Below, piece by piece: positions 10,596-21,065 of a DNA stretch of 64,000 nt. The DNA comes from Haliclona indistincta. Lineage: Eukaryota > Porifera > Demospongiae > Haplosclerida > Chalinidae. Location: the NCBI GenBank assembly GCA_964017065.1, contig OZ024785.1, positions 12,789,086-12,853,085 of the forward strand, written 5' to 3'. Below the pieces are notes generated by a model that was not told where the DNA came from, made no database searches, and saw nothing but the letters and a program-made list of their open reading frames with translations. Position 1 is the first letter of the stretch, and each line of letters begins with the position of its first letter. Both the position numbers and the translations under genes were made by a program.

Positions 10596-13123
10596 GGTGC
10601 TGTCGGATCAAGCTGCGACACGGCGTTATTCAGTCTCTCTTTGAACTCTGCCTTAGCAGGGGACGGCTCTCTTAGTGTAGGAGGCGTGGCTGGTGTCATG
10701 TACATGACTGCTGGTCTCTAGGGAAGGCAGTACAAAATGAATTTTTGGATATATACTTACTTTCGGAGGAAATCCGAACAAATCAACTCTCGGCTTCATC
10801 AGCGGAAATGTATCTATAGTGAGTGGATGAGTGAGTGAGTGAGTGAGTGGGTGAGGGAGTAGGTGAGTGAGTGGGTGAGCGAGTGGGTGAGCGAGTGAGT
10901 GGGTGAGTGTGTGAGTGGATGAGTGAGTGGGTGAGTGAGTAACGTTGTTTGCTAACTTCGTTTGCTATCAGTCTTGTTTTCCCCATTGCTCTGTGTACTG
11001 CTACCAAATACTGGAGAACAAAAACCAATAATACACACACACTGCTGTGCATGTGATATGTAAGTTTTCAAAGCTGATAAGCTTGCAAAGCAGGCAGTGG
11101 AAGTGTGTGTCTATAAGTCGTAAAGTTTGATCTGTGCAGCATATTTCAAAGTCTACAAGCAAGTGCCCGATTATAGATTGTGACCGACTTTCTCTACTGA
11201 AATACAGACTTTTCACGTGGTTCCCAAAATTGCCCAATGAAAATTTTTTTCTAATAATAACCAGTAATTAAAATTATGAAATAAACAAAAGCTGTTACCA
11301 AATAATGAACACAAAAAGAATATTGAACAGGATGAAGGCAACTAAAACATACATGTGTTCTCAGCATCTCCACATTCACTATATTGTGCTGTTACCTTCT
11401 ATTTGAATATACTTCTGAATAATATTGATTAATACTGGAGTCTGATTGGTCTAAAGAAAAAATAGTGCAACCTGATTGGTGAACTCAATTCAACCCCGCC
11501 CACTTACTTGTAGAAAGGTAATCAGTAGTACAAATGAAGAATGTGACATTCTCACGAAATATTTGTGACTCCTGTAGATAAAAGGGATATGCAGCGAATC
11601 CTTGCTGTGTATCCGTACTCTCATGTTACCTGAATTTCTCTGCTAGTGACGACTGAGTGAGATCCTCTAGTGATGATATTTGCTCTAGTTCACGCACCTC
11701 GGGACTGCCCTTGTTAGCTACCGTGTCAGCAAAGTGACGATACAGCTTGTGTGCTAGAGGAGGAACAAGATATATACAATAAAACATTGTACTGTAAACT
11801 ATGATTAAGTTAAAATAGTATACTTAAATTCACTTGCTAGGCGCATATTTTCATGCTAAAAATATTACAAGTGCAGTGGGAGCAAATGAGTCAATAGAGA
11901 GTCTTAGTTTATGCCTGGTACAATGCTGTCACCACTTATCTTGTAACTAGTGTACATGTGAAGACAAAGAAGGTGGGATTATCCAAACACATGTAAAACA
12001 CAAAGAAAACCATATGGGGGGAAACCAGGTGCCGGCTGTTGTAAAAGGGAAAATTGAACATGAGGTTGGGGTTAATGGCGGATCACATGCTAATTTCACT
12101 GCCAGACGTTAGCAGTTAGTGCAAATAAATATGCAAATAAAACTCTCTAATGGCTCTCTGCTGCTTAGAGCACAGTTGCTCTTGCCAGTGACCCAGCTAA
12201 ACATTGCTTAGCGAAGTTAGCGTGTAATATAGATAGTGACTATCTACAGTTAGCTACTGACTAGGTAGACAGTGACAAGGTACACAGGTATCCTAGCTAG
12301 CTAGCTTGACAGGTAGTTAGCTAATGGGTATCATTACCTTTGGCAGCATCGTCTGAGGCAATCAGGAACAAGTAACAGTGAACAAACAATGGATACAGCA
12401 GACGCTGAGACAACTCAGTCTGTGAATAAAACAACAAAGCAACAACAGAAGCTTGCATCCTACATGGTAACCATGTACCAATATGGTTACCTTGGGAGGG
12501 TCAGGATCATGCTGCACAAAGTGCACCAACCTGTGACAACAGACGAACAGAAATATCGAGCTGTGTGATTTCGTTGTACTTACCTGTCGAAACTAACAAT
12601 GACATCGTCAGTTGAACTGGATCTGAGAGTAAGCAACAACAAATGACACACATATCAACAACAGCATGAACAATAACAAATATCTATTGAGTGCAATGAA
12701 AGAGCATAAATTTTGTTAAATTGATGGAAAATTTCATTTGCATGCACTGTCTATAGCCTAATTTTTCCTGCAGCTGCTTCTCTATGTGGTCATTGCATTT
12801 TAATGCTGTAACTGCGTGTATGAGTGAAAAGGGTGTGGCAGTGCAGGACCCCCCCACGGTTCCTTACATAGTACACAGTGCTGATATGAGTGGTTCTCCG
12901 CCGGTCTCCATCGTAACAGAGTTAGTGATGAGGTCTCTCAGTTGCTGTACTGTAGCATGAGGTCCATTCACAGCAGCCTGGAGGAAGAATAGAGCTGAAC
13001 ACAGGGACCACGCCTTGTGACCACACCCACCGCATAGTTGTTCCACTCCAGCATGGTGCGGAATATCTCGCCCAGCTCCTCCTCTCTGCCGCTCACCATC
13101 TGCTGCTGCACGGCTACAGACAT
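10596..13123 (-). pseudogene. TAF5L/TAF5-like partial duplicate, copy 2
   Basis: Same exon series as copy 1, starting at the ATG at 13123 and running to the satellite array. Visible peptides are nearly identical (MSVAVQQQMVSGREEELG, KPRIDLFGFPPK, FKERLNNAVSQLDP). Left of the array the sequence is the MITE and the ankyrin gene, so the WD40-coding exons are absent here. This copy cannot make a complete TAF5L protein unless the assembly is wrong. Introns differ from copy 1 by substitutions and indels. Confidence 0.65.
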
Positions 13124-13304
13124 CTGCCCAACAGCAGCTTCAACAAGATACACCAGAGTACGTGAGACCCAGCGAGGATACAAAGTTTGCCGCGTGTGGT
13201 ATTGTCGTAGGTGTGGTCGTTTTTACGCTCCACCTTTTCCAGCGTGCTCGACCCAGCCAGGGTCAGTGCGGGTCAGTGAGCTATCAGAAGAGCCATCACC
13301 CGTC

Positions 13305-14183
13305 ATGTATCTGTTCTGTCCAGTGTGCGGGAACCTGCTGATTGTGGAGGATGGTCCCAGCTCGTATCGATTCGCCTGCAACACTTGTCCATACGTACAG
13401 AAGATATCCAACAAGGTAGGATTTCTATCCTCAGCCATGGTGCTGCGGAGTTTGTGATACAGACTATTGTTACTCATAATGGTTGCAGGTGTCGTCCATG
13501 ATGTATCCCAAGCTGAAGGAGATGGATGATGTATTAGGAGGAGCGGCAGCATGGGAGAATGTGGATCACACTGATGGTACGAGAGTTCTAGTGAACACAT
13601 ATTGTGTGTGCGGCTTAGTATGTGCTAATGAAAATAGTTATGGTCTAGGACTTTGGTCTGTATGTTATGAGGGCTATGCAGCAAATTCTATACCTGCACG
13701 ATCTGGTGGTGTCTAATACGTGGTTTAGATTGAAGGGTGTTCCACTAGCCGCCCTACTGTGCAAATTGTCGATAGCGCAACTCAGGGGGCGTAATGGAGA
13801 TAGGGACGAAAATTGGAAGATAAATATCTTGAAAGTCAGGAGACCAGCATAGGGTTCCACTTGAAAAAACACTCACCAGATCATTGTGTATGCAACTAGC
13901 AGTAAAGAAAGCCTTTCACGAGCAGTAAAATTATTTAGTTTGCATACCACAGACTACTTGAATCTCCATTGCTTGATACTATAGCCATGCTTAGAGTAAG
14001 TATACTATGGATTGGAATTATTTTTGACACATTCTAATCTCTTGTGTTTTATCCTGTACAGAGACGTGTCCCAAGTGCTTACATGCTAAGGCGTACTTCA
14101 TGCAGATGCAGACACGCTCAGCTGATGAACCAATGACTACATTCTTCAAGTGCTGTGCGTGTGGTCATCGATGGAAAGAGTAG
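13305..14183 (+). CDS. RNA polymerase III subunit RPC10 (POLR3K), copy 2
   Basis: Exons 13305-13415, 13489-13576 and 14062-14183 encode a 106-residue protein that looks identical to copy 1 at the motifs (CPVCGN, CNTCPY, the RSADE loop, final GHRWKE). Splice sites and stop are intact. The promoter side again faces the TAF5L-like duplicate. It is either a true recent gene duplicate or an uncollapsed second haplotype placed in tandem by the assembler. Confidence 0.93.
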
Positions 14184-14364
14184 ACTCACCTCATCACTAA
14201 CACTAGACTCACCTCATCACTAACACTCGCTAGCTATCACTTATGTTTTATCATGGTTTTATTATCATTGAATTTGAAGTTATTTTCAAATTTCTAGCAC
14301 TGGAACCCGTGTGTTACAGGCTCCTTCCCTAGTTTGTTTTCAGCCCATTGCAGCCACCATCTGC

Positions 14365-14564
14365 NNNNNNNNNNNNNNNNNNNNNNNNNNNNNNNNNNNN
14401 NNNNNNNNNNNNNNNNNNNNNNNNNNNNNNNNNNNNNNNNNNNNNNNNNNNNNNNNNNNNNNNNNNNNNNNNNNNNNNNNNNNNNNNNNNNNNNNNNNNN
14501 NNNNNNNNNNNNNNNNNNNNNNNNNNNNNNNNNNNNNNNNNNNNNNNNNNNNNNNNNNNNNNNN
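14365..14564. other. Assembly gap
   Basis: Exactly 200 undetermined bases, which looks like a fixed-size gap placeholder. Left of it is the end of the POLR3K duplicate. Right of it begins sequence that recurs at 60634. Confidence 1.
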
Positions 14565-15990
14565 GTGCACTTACTTCTTAGATAGGCATCAAACACTACC
14601 AGAAGCGAGTAATCCTTGAAAAACATGGTTTTTGGACCGTTTTGGACTAGCGACTTCATTAATTAACCCTCTTGTCGCTTCTTATCATTAACTCCGCCCA
14701 CATCGGTTTTGCAGCTATCTCGCTACTGCGTTTTGTCTCTGCTCTGGACGCTTCAGCGCGCAAGCCAGAGGTATGAAAATGTGTCTAAACCAGTACTATA
14801 CCCTAAATAACACTGATCTGTTCGTTAACGCTTCAGATGGCGGGTTAAAGCTGACTTTATACACAGACGTGAACAACTTGAGTGTCTAGCCTGCTTACCG
14901 GCAGCAAGATTCTGCGCACAGTACGGTTCCTACACCAAGCAGCGTAAGTTGCAAAGGACTAGAACCCTCTGTGAGTGTGATAATGACTTCAACAAGATTC
15001 TACTAGGCGTGCTCCTACTATTTAGGCTCGCAGCATCGATGAATTGTCAGTGCTAGTCTCTTCTTCATCCATTACAATACTAACAAGTATCATGTTGTCA
15101 AATCATACTTGAACTTGACATTATGCTGTCTGCGTCCTCAACCTCTTTAACTATTTTAAACCTTTCAATGAATGATTATTCTTGTGATTGGTAATATTAA
15201 ACATTTAAACCACACTCCTTACTCTCAAGAGGCTGTGCACGTTCACATCTCTGCTAGACTAGTATCTATATACTGCTCACAGAGTTGTAAGAATGAAATA
15301 ACATCTAACATAGATAAGTTCAAACTGACAGTAATCAAAAAAGTAACAGGAACAAGTAAAGTAAAAAATTTTTAATAAAAAACTGAAAAGTGTAGGGATG
15401 ACTCTTAAAAAAGGAAAGGAACAAGATGGGATGATGCTTGCAAAAGTAAAGGAACAAGATGGAATAATGCTTGCAAATGTAAAAGTCCCAAGTATCCCTA
15501 CATCAGCGGCTTGAAGGAGGACGCAGTCCGATGGAGTAATTGACGGTTGTGAATCTGTGTTTGGAGGACGCAGTCCGATGAAGTAATTGACGGTTGTGAA
15601 TAACTATAATAATAGGTATCTGTACGTGTTTAGGAGGACGCAGTCCGATGAAGTAGTTGACAGTTGTAAATAAGCTGCAGGTAGCTGTGTTTGGAGGACG
15701 CAGTCCGATGAAGTAGTTGACAGTTGTAAATAACTAGAGGTATCTGTGTTTTGGAGGACACGGTCTGATAAGTAATTGACGGTTGTAAAAGGTATAAGAA
15801 GAGGATTCCGCATTTGTCAATTGCACGTCGTCGCAGCAAGCCGCTGATGTAGGGATACTTGGGACTTTTACATTTGCAAGCATTATTCCATCTTGTTCCT
15901 TTACTTTTGCAAGCATCATCCCATCTTGTTCCTTTCCTTTTTTAAGAGTCATCCCTACACTTTTCAGTTTTTTATTAAAGATTTTTTACT
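14565..15990. repeat. Segment duplicated at 60634-62062
   Basis: Sequence from gtgcacttacttcttagata onward matches 60634-62062 almost base for base, with a handful of differences. The match ends precisely at the outer end of the inverted-repeat element at its right side. No convincing gene is present; the short open frames look non-coding. Confidence 0.9.
15356..15988. mobile_element. Long-TIR foldback element with internal tandem repeats
   Basis: Inverted arms of roughly 150 bases (15356-15510 and 15837-15988), with ends such as AAGTAAAGTAAAAAAT. They flank five tandem units of about 60-65 bases, each beginning ggaggacgcagtccgatg. It is non-coding and likely a non-autonomous DNA element. 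The second copy is at 61424-62065. Confidence 0.8.
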
Positions 15991-16073
15991 TTACTTGTAA
16001 CAATAAGGTTATAATAATACGTCTCCATGGCATAAGCACTGTATTGTTGATGACGATCTTTGAGGGGTCAGCG

Positions 16074-16665
16074 TAGTCTGGCAGCCCCGCCTCTTCGCAT
16101 TATTGTGGAAGGGTCTGGCGTCAGCAGTACCAATCAGTTGTACCAGTGGAATTTAACTTACGTCACATTTTAACGTGTTGATTAGTAACAAAATGGCGGC
16201 AGTCAGTGTGCTGTTTTCTTTATCCATCTAGCTCACAAAATCGGCGGAAGAAACAACCTTCGGTCAGCTTAAAAATTAAACTATGACATCTTATTCAAGC
16301 GTCAATGAAAGCAGGCAAAGTATAGACACTTTCTGTACCGTGTTTACAACCTAAGTTACAAAATTGAGCGTACAAGCCAGCTCTAGCATTCTTACTTACA
16401 ACCATTACGTTCAGTAGCTCGTTCGTGACATTTGCATGGTCACAACAGGTGTACAGCGCGTTTACTGCAGCCAATACTGCGTGATTTCTAGTCGAACGTT
16501 CGTAGCTTATGAATATTCATAATTCATTGGTTCTGCCGTGCGTTTCTGCAATCTGATTGGATCGCAGAAATCCCTGCGACTGGTACAACTGATTGATACT
16601 GCTGACGCTAGACCCTTCCACAAATTTAGACCACAATAATGCGAAAGGGCGGGACTGCCAGACTA
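16074..16665. mobile_element. MULE-type MITE with 9-bp target duplication
   Basis: Ends TAGTCTGGCAG and CTGCCAGACTA belong to inverted repeats of about 80 bases. The flanks are an exact 9-base direct repeat, gggtcagcg, at 16065-16073 and 16666-16674. Long inverted repeats plus a 9-bp duplication are the signature of Mutator-like elements. Non-coding. Confidence 0.85.
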
Positions 16666-16674
16666 GGGTCAGCG

Positions 16675-17821
16675 GGGGTAATGTTGTCGCGTTTTTCTTG
16701 TTTTCAAGGAAAGTGCTCGGCTACTTCTGCAGGTCATCGTTTAGCACAAGGATGGGTGTATGCTAGCAGCACTAAATTAGCCAGCTCCTCTACTTCGTTG
16801 GACGTACCGAGTGGTGAAACGAAAATAAAAAGATTCTACCGATCATAGGAAATTCGTACGCGTGTCTATTATTGTTTGTTGTCGCCTTCAGGAAGGACGC
16901 TGCAGCTAGCGGTTTGCTGTGTCTACTACACATGCAAGTGGCTATAGTTTGCTGTGACAGACACCGTCTTAGCTGCGTTGGTTTTCCTGGCAATAGCGTA
17001 CGAATATACATGTTGACCGAATATAGATAATTTACTCTAATATACGTCAGACATAGCGCGCGCCACATATACGTCAGATTGCGTCAATTTGCTGGCATGG
17101 GCTCAAATGCGGACCGGACCGCGCGGACCAGCTCACGTGATCATTGGCCGTTCGACAGCCTGCTGAGCTGAGCCGGTCGTATTGCAGAGCGGATGACACG
17201 TCATGTAATGGCAGTTCGTGATCTGCTGCTTACATGCTTCCATAGTTCTGCTGCTTGCATGCTACCATCATGTGGTTCTGCTGCTAGCATGGTTCCATAG
17301 TTTTGCTGCTTGCATGCTTCCATGATACTGTTTTGATGCTTCCATAGATCTACTGCATGCACACGTGCTGTCGTAATTATGCATCTGCTAATTGCATGCT
17401 AGCATACATGCTACTGCACCGAGGCATCTGCATCTTTGGTGCTTTATTTTTATTAATATTAACCGCTTACCTCACCAACTTACCAATGGTTAGCGGCGGG
17501 CCCAAGCCGCTAACTATCCAACAGATAGCACCAGCAGAGCACACCCCGCAACGTGAGGGGTGTGCGAGGGCGTTTTGCCCCGCCCCTGACCCCGCCTACC
17601 GATTGACTCGTCTCCTGGGCGTAACCCACGAAGGGGGCGGCCACCGGGGGCGGAGTCAAAGCGTGGCGACACGATCACGCCGGGCTAATCCCGGCGGAAG
17701 ATTACTAAAAACTACGTGTAGGACATTGCGTTAGAGGGAGGGAAGGTGGGACAGCGGGACAGAACAGTGGCACAGTACACTAGCTCCGAGTCGATCTACA
17801 GTACAGCTGGACAGCTCTGTC
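16675..17821. other. No gene recognised; short repeats
   Basis: No supported gene. About 17220-17360 holds short degenerate repeats built on ctgctgcttgcatgcttccat. At 17500-17700 the sequence is GC-rich with an open frame that shows no recognisable domain. Confidence 0.4.
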
Positions 17822-17824
17822 TTA

Positions 17825-18584
17825 TACCGCGTTTACACTGTACTGGGGCCGTGGGAGCACGGCACGGCACGGCACGGCACGGCACGGCACGGCACGGCAC
17901 GGCACGGCACGGCACGGCACGGCACGGCACGGCACGGCACGGCTCGGCACGGCCCGGTACGGTCCTTGCACGCGTTTACACTGCACAATATTTTACCGGG
18001 CCAAGTCGATTGTAAAAGGCGGAGACTTCGTGACGTGGGAGAATAAAATGGCGACTACCTAGCAACGATAGCTGAAGCGAGTTTGTATCTGTGCTGGTGC
18101 ATGTATTGTTGCATTTTTGTTCTGTACAGCTCTTGTCAGAGCTATGTTATGGATTGAGTAACAACGGGCACGCAGCAGTATGCTGAAGGTACGCAATGCA
18201 TAACGAACGCTTTGCTGGAGTCCTCTCTTACGTGGTCCTTTCCTTTTCAAGACAGACACACCGAGTATTATTGTTTCTTCAATTGGCGAAGCCTAGATCA
18301 CCATAGCAGTGGCTGTAGGTCGATAAAAAACAACCTGGCCCGGCCCGGCCCGCGTTGTTAGCGTTTACACTAGCCATAAAAGCGGTGCCGAGCCGAGCCG
18401 TGCCGTGCCGGGCCGGGCCGGGCCAGCCCGCTTTCCAATACCAGACCGGGCCAGCCCGGCACGGCACGGCCCGGCTCGCATTTTGGCGTGTTTACATTGG
18501 CAATTTAAGGCGTGCCGTGCCGAGCCGTGCCGTGCCGAGCCGTGCCGGGCTGGCCCGGTTATTTTGTGTAGTGTAAACGCGGTA
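17825..18584. mobile_element. TTA-flanked MITE packed with GGCAC tandem repeats
   Basis: Ends TACCGCGTTTACACTGTA and a matching inverted end (GTAAACGCGGTA) are flanked by the 3-base repeat TTA. Inside are a near-perfect (GGCAC)n run at about 17857-17945 and more degenerate inverted GGCAC/GTGCC stretches at 18335-18560. The 3-bp TTA flank suggests the PIF/Harbinger group. No coding capacity. Confidence 0.75.
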
Positions 18585-20440
18585 TTAGACTGCGCATGTG
18601 CCGGAGCCACGAGGCATCGCAACACTTTGAACCACGCTCCACCCCTATGAGGTAGGTTATCATAAATCTCATTACTGATCACCATGTACTCCGCAGCAGT
18701 ACACTCACTAAGCGACTGGGTCGCAATATGGGGATGGTAAGGAGCGGCTAACCATACTTAAACCACAGCTCTAAGTTTACATTTCCACTGACTTTTCTGT
18801 TTATATATCTTTGGTTATCTGTCTTTGTTCTTTTTGTGTGTCCTGTTTTTCACTGGTTGGCCTTTGTATTAGCTTTCGCTAGTTTGTCACACCTGCCTTT
18901 GGCAAAGATTTTTTTTAAATGCCAAACTGAGCTAATGATACAAGTAAGCTTAAGTTCAGCAGATCTCAACATCTGTTCCCCGGCCAAGTGTAGTTTTTCT
19001 TTCTGTCAACATGTTTCACTACAGTAGATGGGTGGCACAAAGGAACGAACGGTCTGGGGTTCTTCTCAATAACATCCACGATCAATGAATGCTCTTACAG
19101 ATTGGTGATTTTCTTCTGTTCATACATGCACCAAGATGAAATAGAAACTTGAATTCAAAACAGGCAGTTGCCATCACCAATGAACAGATTTCACGAAACC
19201 CTCGGCGTGTTGCACATTGTAGAGTTAGCTCCTTAGTTATGGTTTGCAGAAGGAGCTTTGCAGCTAAAGCCAGCCTGCTTGCTATTGAAACTGCACTGCT
19301 AACCAGAAGACAGCAAAGTGCTGACCACAACCGAGACAAGGTGTGTCAAGTGGGCGTGACCGTGAACACGAGTAGCTTGGTAGCCATTGCTCTTGGCTTT
19401 GATAGGCTTTTTGTTGAGATGTCTACGCACCCCCAGAGCTGTCCTAAGGTTTAGATGGAATCTACAAGTACCTAGGTAGCCAACTATGGGCGCTTTTGTC
19501 GTCAGAGAGGTCAAAGACGGCCGTCAAGGGTGAGCCAGCCATAACTCGAGAACGAAAGCACTTTAGCAAAATCCACGAGTCAGATTGCAAGCCATTGTCG
19601 TGCTAAGCCTGTTCATACCCTTACCGAGTTTCAGAAGTGAGCGATGGTCTCTGTAGCTCTATGGACAGAATGAACGAACGAAGGAACGAATGAACAGATT
19701 TCACGAAACCCTCGGCGTGTTGCACATTGTAGAGTTAGCTCCTTGGTTATAGTTTGCAGAAAGAGCTTTGCAGCTAAAGCCAACCTGCTTGCTATTGAAA
19801 CTGCACTGCTAACCAGAAGACAGCAAAGTGCTGACCACAAGGACAAGTGGGCGTGACCGTGAACACTGAGTAGGTAGCCATTGATAGGCTTTTTCTTGAG
19901 ATGTCTATGCACCCCCAGAGCTGTCCTGCAGTTTAGATGGAATCTACAAGTACCTAGGTAGTCAACTATGGGCGCTTTTGTCGTCAGAGAGGTCAAAGAC
20001 GGCCGTCAAGGTGAGCCAGCCATAACTCGAGAACGAAAGCATTTTAGCATAATCCACGAGTCACATTGCAAGCCATGGTCATGCTTAGCCTGTTCATACC
20101 TTAGTTGACGCGTAGAAGCGATCGCTGATCTCTGTAGCAGAAGAGACAGACAGACAGACAGACCGACCGAACGACAAAGCAAGTACCGTAACCCTCGCGC
20201 ATGCGCCGAGGGTTAATAATAGCATGCCGGCAACGTGAATGGTCATGCAGAAAGTTGTCCACTGCACATGAGCTTAGCCTAGTGTGAGTGTGGACTGCAA
20301 CAGATAGTGAGCTCAGTGTAGCTGCTGCACTGTTAAGACCAGAGATGATCTTTGGCACATGAGCAGCCTGAGACTGCATCTGTAAGCTAGTGCATGTACA
20401 TTCGAAAATGAATAAGTTGAACAGCATGTGCAGTTATTCA
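18585..20440. repeat. Non-genic region with ~510-bp tandem duplication
   Basis: The block 19180-19640 recurs at 19690-20110, both carrying gaacagatttcacgaaaccc. Tetranucleotide runs of the GAAC/GACA type lie at 19670 and 20140. No gene is recognised. Confidence 0.7.
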
Positions 20441-20449
20441 ATATTTATA

Positions 20450-20630
20450 CCTGCTGTAATTGACTAGTACACTTTCTCTTCATGCGCCCTTTCTTCTTTA
20501 TACCAGGACCACCGAATCGTCCAGTGGCCTTGCAATTAATACACATCCATGGGTGTAAGCAGCCCTGGCACTGCAAGCACCCTCCTCCCAAATTTAGTAT
20601 AATTACAAGTTGCTCCATGAATGCAGATGC
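20450..20630 (-). pseudogene. CXXC-type zinc-finger exon fragment
   Basis: On the minus strand a frame encodes CLQCQGC, then CINCK, then RFGGPGIKKK and KRKC. That is the spacing of CXXC zinc fingers, which bind unmethylated CpG in proteins such as KDM2, TET and MBD1. A plausible splice donor (CAG|GTATAA) follows. No other exons were found, so this is an orphan fragment, possibly carried by a transposon. Confidence 0.5.
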
Positions 20631-20972
20631 AGGTTTATTTATGCTGCTTACCAGTACTGTTGCTTTGTGCTGTAACACTGTTACTTAGTGTTGCTATACT
20701 GCTGCCTTGTGTTGCAACAGCACTGCTACAGTACCTGGCTTGTTGAATGAATATCTAACTTCAGAAGCTGACATCAATGATTGTTAATAATTAGTGCATG
20801 TACACTTATTGAAACTGTGCTGCCATCATGGTCCTCAGCACGCAGTAGCTTGAAAATTGCAGCACGACTAGGCGCGCTATGCTCATACTTTGCCGCGCGC
20901 CGCTGGCCAATGATCACGTGAGCTGGTCCGCGCGGTCCGGTCCGGTCCGCATTTGAGCCCGTAGTAAATTGG

Positions 20973-20999
20973 GTACGGGCCCCGTACCCAATTGCTCGC
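20973..20999. other. Short perfect hairpin upstream of STELLO
   Basis: An almost perfect palindrome, AATTGGGTACGGG facing CCCGTACCCAATT across one base, about 70 bases before the STELLO start codon. Its role is unknown. Confidence 0.5.
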
Positions 21000-21065
21000 G
21001 TGCTGGTCACGTTACTTTCCCGAGAGTGTGCTTGACGGTAGTTGGATACTCTCCCTTCTGGTATC

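Larger units (their letters stand above)
17099..20960. repeat. Widely spaced inverted repeat pair
   Basis: About 50 bases at 17099-17149 (gctcaaatgcggaccggacc and onward) recur inverted at 20904-20960. The pair encloses 3.8 kb of repeats ending just upstream of the STELLO gene. It could be the ends of a composite element or two copies of one small repeat. Confidence 0.55.

Noticed and set aside
15500..15830. Regular ggaggacgcagtccgatg repeats considered as a CRISPR array
   Set aside because: Only five units, the intervening sequences are themselves similar, and they lie inside an inverted-repeat element.
17857..17945. Possible CRISPR-like or origin array (GGCAC repeats)
   Set aside because: Unit is five bases without spacers, in a eukaryotic MITE; it is a simple repeat.
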